Part shown: positions 47,701 to 57,662 of the stretch, in pieces | Layout of the letters: the number at the start of each line of letters is the position of its first letter | Numbering within the stretch: the first letter of the stretch is position 1 | From: Solanum dulcamara | Taxonomy: Eukaryota > Streptophyta > Magnoliopsida > Solanales > Solanaceae | Assembly (NCBI RefSeq): GCF_947179165.1 | Contig: NC_077245.1 | Location: 22,543,740-22,607,739, forward strand | DNA length: 64,000 bases | Reading direction: 5' to 3' | Program-made: the position numbers and the translations under genes | The notes under the pieces: model-generated | The model's input: only the letters and a program-made list of their open reading frames with translations | Told to the model about the DNA's origin: nothing | Databases searched by the model: none

Positions 47701-47742
47701 ATTAAGTCATTAAGTTCCTTTGAGGGATCTCATGAACACTGA
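35787..47742 (+). CDS. ACY1: Aminoacylase-1-like metallopeptidase (M20 family), four exons
   Basis: Joining 35787-36653, 37481-37618, 47334-47573 and 47650-47742 gives an uninterrupted 445-residue protein; all three introns are phase 0 with GT-AG ends. The family hydrolyses N-acyl-L-amino acids to acid and free amino acid; the Arabidopsis relative is known as aquaporin interactor. Exon 1 covers residues 1-289. Residues 9-22 are hydrophobic (VLFFFLLLLSLSFS), a likely signal peptide. The metal and catalytic residues are visible: H104-x-D106 (FNSHLDSVP), D137 (ARGAQDDK), E172/E173 (YVPEEEVGG), E201 (MMDEGQ). The dimerisation/lid part has GMPGHGSKL. Length agrees with plant homologues. I see no damage, so it is probably functional. 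The start codon is the first ATG after the LINE tail. Confidence 0.93.
36975..37345 (-). mobile_element. LTR-like fragment in ACY1 intron 1
   Basis: On the minus strand the sequence has a TATA-like ATATAAACAGAGGGAAAA (about 37240-37225), a leader, and the end CAATAAAGAGTTCCATTTCG (37025-37005), which resembles the R-U5 end of nightshade copia LTRs. Borders are approximate; no TSD found. Confidence 0.4.
37481..37618 (+). CDS. ACY1: ACY1 exon 2
   Basis: 46 codons beginning GFVMNMQPSEAEAGFDIRMP and ending NMTYE, between TTGTATAG and GTCAAT. It continues the GTPSPT end of exon 1 exactly as in the family. The donor GTCAAT is weaker than the consensus. Confidence 0.93.
38600..39430 (-). mobile_element. 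LTR-like segment on the minus strand (probably solo LTR)
   Basis: The minus strand has a TATA box (TATAAATA, 39129-39122) followed by GAACCCTAGGGCTTTGG and an AAGGGGTTCACGC leader, the look of an LTR U3-R boundary. Upstream on the same strand stands a GC-rich repeated block. The outer borders and TSD could not be fixed. Confidence 0.45.
39208..39345. repeat. Three GC-rich palindromic repeats (TGGCGCGGCGCGCCA)
   Basis: TTGGCGCGGCGCGCCAGTAA, CTGGCGCGGTCCGCCAGCAG and CTGGCGCGGCGCGCCAGTAG occur about 50 bp apart, each with a GGCGCG/CGCGCC dyad followed by a GCGCC-containing tail. Very GC-rich compared with the surroundings; probably U3 regulatory repeats of the LTR-like segment. Confidence 0.8.
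39431..40054. other. Unassigned sequence in intron 2
   Basis: Moderately GC-balanced, coding-like texture on both strands (for example a 78-codon minus-strand frame 40007-39771), but no motif recognised. Confidence 0.35.
40055..41896 (+). mobile_element. Gypsy remnant: two LTRs and a gag fragment
   Basis: A 440-bp LTR (40055-40494, start TGTGCTAGCACCC, containing TTTACGCATGGAAAATTTAA) is repeated at 41483-41896 (start TGTTAGCGCCC). A PBS TTGGTATCAGAG follows the first LTR at 40496-40507, and a purine tract GAAGGAGGGGAG precedes the second. Only gag text lies between them; pol is deleted. The second LTR is cut about 35 bp short where the palindromic hAT begins. Confidence 0.85.
40560..41420 (+). 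pseudogene. gag: Gypsy gag fragment, broken
   Basis: Frames give TNLDFP-FCGHEDPLGWLNKC, LASFYLEGIAQL-like, NYQEKFEPLVSWAVTLTQ, VQKVELYISGLADYIAIEVE and LHNPPYLPTTMSISNFMNAR, followed by the zinc-knuckle-like RWLKGLCFNCNKLFTQG and KKLFWIDFIDDEEE. This is the capsid and knuckle order of plant gypsy gag; many stops and frameshifts. Confidence 0.8.
41897..44630. mobile_element. Palindromic hAT derivative (two head-to-head 5' halves around a gag-derived loop)
   Basis: Both ends begin with CAGTGTTATTAAAAGCGA, and both subterminal zones are rich in GCGA/TCGC motifs. The whole left part (41897-43217) is the inverse of the right part (43337-44630), with about 119 bp between. Each arm encodes the start of a hAT transposase. 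Left arm ATG 42455 reads MAQKKDSAWAYGTPMGSN, then QCVFCDKTYNGRIF (BED finger). Right arm ATG at 44079 (minus) reads MAQKRDPT, and downstream DHKVQW, IMMDKWTA and NGKMVINVLVNSP (first part of the catalytic core). The C-terminal half is absent in both. The flanks GTAGCGTC and GTATCTCA do not make a convincing 8-bp TSD. Mutated arms, roughly 85 % alike by eye. Confidence 0.88.
44636..45005. repeat. Tandem duplication, 185-bp period
   Basis: TCATCAAAGATATGGTGATT at 44636 recurs at 44821 and the two units stay collinear to TCTCATGT. Two more distant relatives of its second half (GTGTGACCATCTCATCTAAAA) appear at about 45105 and 45300, beside CTCTAATACCATGTTAAAGTG, a dispersed nightshade repeat. Confidence 0.85.
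45376..47016. other. Intron 2 sequence without recognised element
   Basis: No coding motif or repeat recognised. 45385-45500 has a coding-like texture (SQRRTMSQKERRVKAN), possibly a scrap of another element. Confidence 0.35.
47029..47102 (-). mobile_element. 74-bp SINE/LINE 3' tail with perfect 12-bp TSD
   Basis: The minus strand reads GGGTTAGGTCTGCGTACACT, then CTACCCTCCCCAGACC and ATTATACTGAGTTTGTTGTT, the same tail as that of the RTE LINE at 35590-35704. It is flanked by ACATAGAGTGTA at 47017-47028 and 47103-47114. This is a severely 5'-truncated retroposition event only about 220 bp before ACY1 exon 3. Confidence 0.9.
47334..47573 (+). CDS. ACY1: ACY1 exon 3
   Basis: 80 codons from ITEKGFLRDNRGRPLMTLAS through NPWWSVFNQAL, ASTTDARFMRRLGIPTFGFS to ILLHDHNE. 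H411 or H413 in the LLHDHNE motif supplies the last metal ligand. Acceptor GTGGCAG, donor GTTTGT. Confidence 0.93.
47650..47742 (+). CDS. ACY1: ACY1 exon 4, with stop
   Basis: 30 codons FLKDNVYLEGIKVYESIIKS, LSSFEGSHEH and TGA at 47740-47742, behind the acceptor TCCTGGCAG. The final helix of the family is complete. Confidence 0.92.
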   Translation, partial: FLKDNVYLEGIKVYESIIKSLSSFEGSHEH

Positions 47743-50446
47743 TGCAGTGGGTTTCTCAACAATGAAGCATTTGAAAACTTGGTATGATATTCATCTCTTT
47801 TGAGTGTTCCATAATTTCAAGGTATGCAAGTTTTAAAATCTGCAAAACATTAGTGCAGGTCCTTTAGACGCAAAACTAAATTTATTTACTTCTCATTTAA
47901 TATCTTTTTAGTTGTCTAATTGGCATTTAATGTTTGTGTCTTTACAAAACTTGTGGCATCATTGAAAATGTACTGGAGGATTTCTCCTTCTGTCAGCTGG
48001 CTGGTGTTCCCTTTCATGCTAAAGATTATTTGGGTGAACTTGGAGTTTCATGCATCGTTTGGTTGATTGATTGTGTCTCATGACTAGAATCTCAGGTGCC
48101 CTGCCCCGACTCCAAAACAGAAACAAATTGTACATAAGATGACCTTTCCTTCCAATACCTAGTTGATTGAGTTCCATAAAAATATTCAAATTAGTTTAAA
48201 CATCATGTAATGCAAACGGATAGTGAAGTGAACTATATTTGTTTCCTTTGATTCATCGTAATTTAGCTGATTCAAAAAGTTTGTCTGCTTCGGTGTCTGG
48301 ATGAGTTCTCAATCAGTAGTTTCTTAGACGTTCTATTATTTGCTAGTAGATTTGGTCATCGCCTATAAATCTACTCCCTGCAAATAAAGAAGGAAGAAGT
48401 GCCCCACTGCTGAGAATTCAGACTAGTCCAGATAAAAAATTACTGCAAAGCCATAACTAGAGCATAGCTGCAAAGGGGAGATTATCACGTTTCTGTGCAT
48501 AGGAAGTTTAGGTTTCATAAGAATTTTTTCTAGCACATGAACATTACTAACAGTTGATAATAAAAAGTTTCTTTCTGTTTGATAAAGATCCTTTCAGCAC
48601 ATGAATGTTGACCCAGAGTTTTACTGTTAAAATTTCATGATCTGAATGTGGAAGCAGAGAAGATTCGTCAAATAGCCCCTATAATATTTGTGATAATCCT
48701 TATTGACGACTACCTTCTTGCAAATGAATAATGCAAAACAGAAAGCGTGTCCTTGTTTTATTCCGCACATAATGCACCAAATCCGACTAGTAGATTTGAT
48801 TACCTTTCACTGTAACAGGTCATTGGTCTTGAGCTTTTAATGAAGCAAAGACCACGCAAGTACCTGTTTTTACTGGAGCCTGAGCTTTTCAAATAACATA
48901 AGCCCAAAGTGGGATTCCTTAGGGGTTGTGAAAGAATCAGATATGAGAAACAGGATTTGAATCTTAAAATCTTAGATAAGTCTAGATTCTTTTATTCACT
49001 TTTTGTGTTTTTAAGGAATCCCCAAAAGATAATATCTTTTTCTAATTCTTGGTGCCGAGTTTATTATCAACAATACCTTCACTTGTAAAAAAATAAAATT
49101 ATTTTCTAAATGAAATAAAATGATATACATTCTTATTTCTTGGTAACCAATTCATATGACGGTTTGGTTGCTGCATCTGAGATATTAAGCAGTAGGATTA
49201 ACTTATTTTTCTTCAGTACAACTCCCGAGAAAGAAACTACACCCAACATACCCTAATGCTAGGATCTCACAATTCAAGCACATCACAATTTTGTTTGGGT
49301 TTGAACAGTTAGCAGCATGGTTTACTTGATCAGTTTGGGAATTACCAAATGAACTTTGTGGATTTAAACACTCAATAAGATATTCTTCATGTCATTTTTG
49401 TCATAGGAGATGTACAAATATTTGTTTCTTTTATATGCTATTAAGATACTGCAAATTCCGCCGGATATCTCTAAAATTAACTTGTACTCACTATACTACT
49501 CGTTTGGTAGTTGATTAGAGTTATGCATGTATTAGTAATACATGAATTAGTTATGAGGAAATTTATGTATTATTTTATGGAGAGATTAGTTATGCAGGCT
49601 TTAGTTATTCATGTATTACTTATTTATGTATTAGTTATTCTATCTTCTATCATGCATAAAATTATACATAAGATTTCATTATAATTTATACATGTATTAA
49701 TTATGCATGTTTCTAAATTGCAAACCAAACTCCGTGTTAGTTTTATACATAATCCTAACCAACTACCAAACATGGTATTATTTACGCAGGATCTTAAGTG
49801 CTTTCTGTTTTTGGAAGGAATTCCCATTATTTAACATCTTTTCCCGTTACTGTCTCTTAAGTCACGTGTCAAATATGATCCTGAAATATTGATTTCCATA
49901 TCAGTAGAAGCAGCAGGTTGTTTTAAACCTCCACCCCTTTGTTTCCTTTGTAACATATTCTTCCCCACTCCGCTTTATCTTCTATATATGGCTCTGGATA
50001 TGCTGGAGTTTATGCCTGTTTAAACTGTGGACTTGAATGAACATTCCAATGCTAGTTGTCTGTTGTTTTAACATCTCATAACTGCTAATTTGATTATTGA
50101 TTGTCATAGTCATGTTTCAAGAAACTCTAGGTGTTGACATAGAACTAATCCAAGCTCTGAAATCATGTTTATTAGTTTTGCAGGGGATCTCTCTTTTGGA
50201 AAAGACGATTTGTGCACACAATACGGTTTTATAACATTATTTACAAAAATAACAAGAAGATCTAGAGGGGAAAAGGTGTTTTACGCTTAAAGACTAATGT
50301 AAATGTAAGGTTACCATTTGCAATAAATTATGTTGACAAAGCATGCAAGACTATGCTTCTATGGAGCTTCTACCAATTATTCTCTGATGTAAAAACCCAT
50401 CTGGAGTTTAGTCAGACAATGTTTCTACCTATGTCAAATAATAAAA
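47743..50446. other. 3' flank of ACY1 and intergenic DNA
   Basis: The first few hundred bases should hold the ACY1 3' UTR; no clear AATAAA-type polyadenylation signal was picked out. Apart from the MITE at 49502-49771 nothing is recognised. Confidence 0.45.
49502..49771. mobile_element. MITE, about 270 bp
   Basis: Ends GTTTGGTAGTTG and CAACTACCAAAC are perfect 12-bp inverted repeats. The interior repeats TTATGCATGTATTAGT and its inverse several times, the pattern of an abundant nightshade MITE. TSD not clear. Confidence 0.75.
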
Positions 50447-50623
50447 TAAAAAAGGCAGCTTGGTGCACTAAGCTCCTGCTATGCGTGGGTTCGAGGAAAG
50501 GTCATATGACAAGGGTCTATTGTACATAGTCTTACTTTGCGTTTCTGCAAAAAATTGTTTCTATAGCTCGAACTTATGACCTCTTGGTCATATGATAACA
50601 ACTTTCGGTCAAAATGGTCTCTA
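50447..50623 (-). mobile_element. Au-type SINE, nearly full length
   Basis: On the minus strand it has the Au SINE order: a tRNA-derived part with a B-box-like AGTTCGAGCTATAG, then TGCAGAAACGCAAAGTAAGA, CAATAGACCCTTGTC, GCATAGCAGGAGCTTAG and GTGCACCAAGCTGCC. Many substitutions, so old. Confidence 0.8.
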
Positions 50624-52406
50624 AAGAGTGTAATGGTCTGAAAGCAGGTAGCTCATCATATAACAGGTGATATTGTTATCTCTATAGTGTTATTGATATC
50701 TTATTTTTCTTTGTTAGTCTATCTGTCTAGATGTACATGTTTGTATTATTTAGTGGATAATAAATGTAATGTCCAATTTGAGATTGGAATTTGGGTGCTT
50801 CCAGGATGCTGCTATCTTGATGGTTGTTGCCTCTTTTTCATACTACACACTTCAAGATTCAGAGTCTCTATATGATTTTTATACCCATCCCTCCCAACCT
50901 AATATCCAAATCTCATCTCAGCAAATATTTCAAAATTGGGCTGTTTGACTTGATTTGATTAGTCTAGTCTTTATTAGCTGGCAAACGTCTGCATCTATTG
51001 ATTTAATATGTTGGCCACATTATTGCATTTTGTCCTTTTTCCAATTTAATATGCCACTGGTACGGAACGTCCTTTAGGCATGGTACTAGTACATATTATT
51101 TCAAAGTCCCCCCACATGCTCATTTCAAGAAGATTGAACAAGTTTTGGGGATTGGATATGAATCTTTCCTGCTCATTGATGTTAAATGTCCTTTGGTTAC
51201 TACGAAGTAACTCAATAATTGGTGTCCTTGATTACCACCCAGGATGTAGTGGCATAATTGGGATCCCTCCTACCTTAAACAAGTTGGATTCTTTGGAAAT
51301 GAAGAACTTTTTGGAAGAGCAATTTACTCCTTGTGTAGATCCGAGTTAATTGGACCAGAAACTTCGAATATTAGATGATTAAACTGAAAAAAAGTCTTTG
51401 ATTTACCATTGAGGATGTAGTGGAATTGTTGAGATTTCTCCGTTCTTTTGATCTTTGAAAATGGATTATTTTTTTGTTAGAAAGTGTTTTACCCCCTAAT
51501 TGGTAGACTTACCCGGATGCAAATCTGATTAATTGGATCAATAGACTTCGAATATCAGATGGTTAAATTAAAAGAATGTCCTTGATTTTTCATTGAGGAG
51601 TGTGATGAGATGATAATTGAGAGTCTTACACTCCTAATCAGGTTCGAACCGTAAAAATAGAAAACTTCTTGATAGGAGCGCTTTACTTATAAACCTATTC
51701 GCACGTGAATTTCAATTAAATGGGCTAATAGACTTCAAATATGAGATGGTTAAACTAAAAGAAAATGTCCTTGATTTTTCCTTTGGGTTATGGTCTCTTG
51801 GGTAGACTTCCTATTATGCCAAGCAAGAGTAGCTCTTATTAGAACTAATGGTTTCAATTGGAAACATTTTAATGGTGAATGTTATCTCCATCCCTTCATA
51901 TGACTAAACACGTCCCATCCATATACTAAACAAATCCCATGGGACCCAACATGCAATGGAACACAACTCATTTTGAAATAGAAGATCACTTGTTTCACGA
52001 GTGAAAATAATTGAATTTTGGTAAATTCAACAACTTAACAAGCATGTAACTTCTAGGAAATAGAGAACCAATATCTATGAATAGAAAGATGTACATGAAA
52101 GAAGATACACAGTACAAGGAACAATATTCTTGCTTTGGTTGGTGTAACAATATCTTTAAATGCTGGGCAAGTGGGGTGAACAATCAAACATCAAAAGTAA
52201 TAATTGAAAGTATGGCACTTCTAAATTATAATAACTCTCACCATGAGGTCACTACTTGATTTTAAATAACTTAAATCTCTTTCATTACTTTGTCCTCTTA
52301 ATAAAATGACCAAGGAGGAATTTAAGTTACTATAACTTATGCAATGAGATGTATATGCACCTAATAAATCAAAACTTGGAAGGTTCAGAAAATTTCATAA
52401 TGACAA
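50624..52406. other. Intergenic with a threefold degenerate repeat
   Basis: Within 51338-51787 a segment of about 80 bp (core ACTTCGAATATCAGATGGTT, then TGTCCTTGATTTTTCATTGA) recurs three times about 180 bp apart with heavy divergence. No gene recognised; open frames are short and without motifs. Confidence 0.5.
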
Positions 52407-52507
52407 ATGCAGGATAAGGCTGGGTACAATAGACCTTTGTGGTCTGACTCTTTACTGAACTCTACGTATATAACGAAAGTTTAGTGCATCGAGCTGTCTT
52501 GCTTTTT
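52407..52507 (+). mobile_element. Au-type SINE, 3' part only
   Basis: AATGCAGGATAAGGCTGGGT, ACAATAGACCTTTGTGGTC and GTTTAGTGCATCGAGCTGTC match the 3' two thirds of the Au SINE in plus orientation. The tRNA-like head is missing. Confidence 0.75.
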
Positions 52508-54306
52508 GATAAAGCAATATTGGAAGCTAGAGATCACCGGGTCTAAAGATCTATCCCTTGAGTTTTTGCTATATGATCAGGGGTCTACCAACTATTGGCT
52601 AAGGGGTTTTACATATGAGTGCCTTCTTTCTTTTTTATGTACTATCAAAACAAAATATACATTGTTGGACAAGTATTTTTTTAATTTAGTACCAAACTGA
52701 ACCAATCAATTACAAGTTGAATTTTTTGTCCGTTTGTTGGTTATGTTTAGTTTTTCAATTTATCTTGAACGCCCTAGTCTCACCTATGCACTAAATTTGA
52801 TGGTGGTGCAGCTAATAAAGGGCGGCTCAAGGTCAATATATAAGGACTGATAAACTTATACACTGGTAAGTTTTATAAAAAGAGCACATATAATACCTAA
52901 AGTAAAACATTTGCTGTTTGGAAAGGAGTAAAAAGTAAAGTATTCTATAAGATGGAACACAAGTTTATGTGATCGCACATTTTTGGGCTTGATCATGAAA
53001 GTTCAGGGATAAATTCTTGAGATTTGTTGGATCTGAGCGGACAATATGTGTTATGAGCTTGAGTTGTTACAAATATAATTTATAAACTCAACTCCCAGAA
53101 TATGATGGTGGAGCAAACTCAACGAGAATGATGAATTCCGGAGGAGGAGCGGATGTCGCCTCGGACAAAGGGTGGGATGATGAGAGCGGGTTATGGTGGG
53201 GAGGAAAAATGAAATGTTATAAAAAGACAATATACAATTTCAAATCATACGTGAGATTTATTGAGTCAAAAGCAGAAAATGGGTGCTATCATGAGAATAA
53301 TTTGTTTTTATTTTCTTATGTTATAGTGATGATGTATATAATTTTAACTCTAAACATAATATAGAAGAGGTCAACAAGCTAAGATTACTTAAGAGACAAC
53401 TGTTGGATGGTCAAGGAGTTACGGTATTTTGACTAGTAGACTGGAGACTTAAGGAGGGCAATTAAGCTGACCAAATTCCGCCTTTTAAGCGTGGGCTAGC
53501 TAGCTATTACACGCGACTTTTGGGGAAGACTTACAAAGGTTACATTTACACTGAAAACTCGACCAAGGGATGGAAAAGTGGAAAAATTATTAATTTTTGT
53601 AATTTTTTTTATTTATTTACCATCTATAGCAATACATAATAATACTATGATAAATCTGCTATGTATTAAAAGTGAATTATGTATGAAATATAAATGTATT
53701 ATAAGTGTTTTAAAATATATTATACTTGTTTGGTAAGAAATTGACACAATGTATTATAAGTGTATTAAAGTGTGTGAAAAATATATTATCCATGAAAAAA
53801 CTTATATTATATGTATTTTATAAATTATTCTCGGCAATATGTATTAAAACTGTATTATAAGTGTTCAGTGAAAAAAATATTACTGTTATAAATGGTAAAT
53901 ATTTTCTTAATATAGTATATCTATACAAGTTTCCCAAAGTACATTGAGATATATCACCATCACACAAAAAATTGGTTCTTTTTACAAACTTGATGTCGAT
54001 AAATCTGTGAATCTAAAAATTCCTTTTGGCCAATTGAACCCCCTCGAGCTATTTCTTTTTAAGAACCAAAAATATTTGTGTCATTTAAAGTACCAGACGC
54101 ATAGGGGGATCGGGCCAGGCTGAGTCAAAAAGGCTTTGATGACTCAAGGTTCATATTAGAGAAAGTCAAAAAGGAAAGTGAGGAAAAGAAGGGGCAGCCC
54201 TCAGCCTGATCATCCAATTCCCTCCAACAGACAGGTATGGTTCTGAAAGTGATGGAATGCGTGCATTTTATAATATTACACAAAAATTGTTTGCTTTGCC
54301 AACAGT
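52508..54306. other. Intergenic; AT-rich repeats
   Basis: 53620-53900 repeats TGTATTATAAGTGTATTAAA-like text about five times. A 78-codon frame at 53128-53364 has no recognised motif. No gene found. Confidence 0.45.
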
Positions 54307-56077
54307 TGTCACGATCCCGATCCGTCGTGACTGACACCCACACTAACCCTCCGGTGGAAGAACCATTAATACAACCCAACTATCACATTCACGAGATGCA
54401 GGAAGTGTAAAAGATGCGGAAGTAGTTTAAGTCAATAGCAATAAGGCTGAGTTCCCATAAACTTAGTAGAATCAGGTCAACAACCCCAAAACATACGAAA
54501 ACATCTAGGAACTGAAAGTCAATCGTACCAAAAGTCCAAACAAGTCATCAAGTCTAGGAAAAGGGAATGTAATCCCAAATAAAGTCATTTAAAATTAGAC
54601 TAGAGTTAAAAGTCTAAGTCCCGGAAGAAGGACTAGAAGTAAGAGAGTCCACGACAGCCTAAAAGAAACAACTCACCCTTGAACTCAAACTAATGTTACT
54701 CCTCTAAGCGAGGTCTCTCCGCAGCCGGCTGAATATGCCCTGTACTCAACAAAGACAGAGCAAGTGGAGTTTCAGTATACAAAATTAATAGTGTACTAAT
54801 AAGATCACGCGACTAGTTAGTAAGTAGAGCATGGACAAGTAAAATCAACATAGTAAGCACATATATACAAAATAAGAATAATCATTTTCATATCAATCGG
54901 TACTTAGCAAGACCACATTTCAACAATCTCAATATCATGCAACTTTTCATAAGGGTCCTCTCATGGGATCTGCAAATATTTAATTTGTGTCGAAACATGA
55001 CGCCTGATTCAAGATTTGTGTCGGAATGTAACACCCAATCCAAATGTGTGTTTGAACATAACACCCAATCCAATTATGTATCGGAACATGACATCTGATC
55101 CAATTATGCAATTCAATCACAAATTACCAACAATAGTCCACATTATAACACCAAGAATAAGTTCATCACAAACAGGCCAGTAAATGATCATTTCACATAT
55201 TCGATAGCATAATTCCCTATCCATATACACACATTCAAACAATGAAGTAATTTAACAAGTACATTAAGCACATACGGGAAACAAAAACCATCACCTACCT
55301 CGAATTCGAGCTTCAACCACTCTAAGATACAAGAGCTTTCCCTTTCCGGGTCCGTTTCGCTTATTCTTGATCAAAAATAGTAAATACATACAAATGATTA
55401 ATATAATGGTATACCTTAGTCTAATTATAGTATAATTCCATTCTTAGACCAACCCATGATTCTAAACCCCACCTTGGACTAATTTCCACCATTATCCACA
55501 GGCCAAAACCCTCCCACAATACCAACTATCCTAGTTTATGGGTTTTAGGAATCGAATAATGAGTTTAGGGAGAAATTCTTACCTTAAGCGTGAGAATCCA
55601 TGAGAAAATAATATAAATTGCCCTGGGTACCTTCTAATGTCTTAAGAATAGTTTTTACAGAATAATACTGTTTCTGGAGTTTTTTTCGTCTTTAACTTTG
55701 CGACTGTCATCCCGCTCTAGCAGTCACACGGAAATAGAGAGCTCAGAACTTGAGCTCCAAACCCCCATTTCACAACACACTCCCATCTCATGACATCTTA
55801 AATCATCCCTTCACGCCGAATCTAATTTCGAGAATTTTACTCACCCAAATGAAATTCCATGAAGCCGCAATAACTTCATCATCTTGGCTAGAAACTAATT
55901 CAACCAAATTAAAGATTTGATCCCCCACCTATCAGAAGGTCACCCTAGAACTCTCCTGACTCAGAATTCGTCCAAGTCTAGCCTAGACTAAATATTTATG
56001 AAGTTACTACCCAAAATTTTCTGGCCCAAAATCCTTTTTCCTTAGCCTATCGATAATGATAAGGAAAAGTCGTTATA
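54307..56077 (-). repeat. 3' LTR of gypsy B
   Basis: About 1.77 kb. The outer border is fixed by comparison with the second LTR at 63887; the inner border (near ATTATAACGAC on the minus strand, 56077) is estimated from the usual TGTAACGAC start after the end of pol. Contains a CGGAACATGACACCCAATCC-like motif repeated at 54988, 55021, 55045 and 55080. Confidence 0.75.
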
Positions 56078-56189
56078 ATATATACCAATTTATCCATCAC
56101 TCGTCTCCGAGTGACCAGCTAGGATAAAGCAAGGCTAAAGTAGAAATAGGGTAGTACCTGCTTTGAGAACAACTGATGATACTTGTGTT

Positions 56190-56712
56190 GCATGTCCTTC
56201 TCAATTTCCCAACTAGCTTCTTCCACCTAATGATGCTTCCATTTCACTTTTACCAAATTGATATATTAAGTCTTTAATTTTCAGACATTAAGATCAAGGA
56301 TTGCAACTGGCTCCTCCTCCTACTGGAGATCCTTGTCCAATATAACTGAGTCCCATTTAATGATGTAATCTCCATACCCATGGTACTTTTTCAGCATCGA
56401 CACATGGAACATCAGATGTATTCCTGATAAGCTAGGTGGTAAGACCAATTTATACGCCACTGACCTTACACAGTCAAGAATTTCAAAAGGTCCAATATAG
56501 CAAGGACTAAGCTTGACCTTCTTACCAAACCTCATTACCCCCTTAATGGATGACACTTTTAGAAGTACTTGCTCGCCCGCCTTGAATGTCATATGCCTCA
56601 TCTTACGTTCGACATACTTCTTTTGATGACTCTGAGCCATTTGAAGCTTAGCTTGGATGCTTCTTACTTTATCTTGAGCATCCCTTACTAAGTTTATCCC
56701 TAGAGGCTCCAC
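56190..56712 (-). pseudogene. pol: Integrase C-terminus and chromodomain-like tail of gypsy B
   Basis: VRSIQAKLQMAQSHQKKYVE, RHMTFKAGEQVLLKVSSIKG and KLSPCYIGPFEIL (GPY/F motif) lead to LPPSLSGIHLMFHVSMLKKY. After a stop comes EEEPVAILDLNV, VKVKWKHH and VEEASWEIEKDM, a chromodomain-like end. Open for 130 codons, then stops. Confidence 0.88.
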
Positions 56713-57662
56713 CTCTCGAGATTTAAACCATTATATGGGAGATCAACATCCTCTCCCATAAAGAGCTTTGAAGGGTGCCATCTCAATGCTGGAATGGTAG
56801 CTATTATTGTAGGAGAACTCGCATAAGGGAAAAAACCTTGTCCCAATGTCCACCAAAATTGATTACTCATGCTCTCAACATATCTTCCAGCACTTGAATA
56901 TTTCTCTTTGATTGTTCATTTGTCTGTGGATGGAAGGTAGTGCTGAAAGTGAGCTAAGTGCCCAACTCTTCAAGCAACTTTTCCTAAAATTTAAAGGTGA
57001 ACTGCATACCACGGTCTGAAATAATGGAAAGGGGCACCCGTGCAACCTTGCTATCTTCTTCACATAAATCTTTGCCAATTATTATGCATTGTAGTCCACT
57101 CTAACTGGAATGAAATGTCTCAACTTTTTCAACCTATCAACCACCACCCAAATAGACTCATACTTCCCAAGGTCTTAGGAAGTCCTACCACAAAATCTAA
57201 GTCTATTCTCTTCCACTTTCATTCAGGAATGGACATTCTTTGAAGTAAGCCTACAGGTCTTTGGTGCTTATATTTCACCTGTTGATAATTCTGGCACTTG
57301 GCTACATATTAAACTATGTCTCTCTTCATACCCGGCCACCAATATAGTTGTTTCAAGTCTTGGTACATCTTGGTTTTTCTAGGGTGAATAGAGTAAAGCG
57401 AACCATGAGATTCAAATAGAACTTTCTGGATTATTCCATCCACCCGGGGAACACAAATCCTTCCTCTATAGTTGAGCACCCCACCTGCATCAAATACTGA
57501 ATCTTGAGCCTTTCCCATTAAATTTTTTTCTCTAATGTCATTTAGATTTACATCTTCAAACTGTTTGATCTTAATTTCCTCTATAAAAGTGGGCCTTAGA
57601 TCAACACTGGCCATCACCCCACCTTTTTCTAAAATGCCTAGCCTCATGAATCTGGCCTCCAA
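56713..57662 (-). pseudogene. pol: Integrase finger and core of gypsy B, broken
   Basis: The HHCC finger is readable as FESHGSLYSIHPRKTKMYQD, LKQLYWWPGMKRDIV and, after a stop, KCQNYQQVKYKHQ (second Cys of the pair is Tyr). The core follows with WKWKRIDLDFVVGLPKTL and ESIWVVVDRL, then LAKIYVKKIARLHGCP. Frameshifts and stops separate them. Confidence 0.85.
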
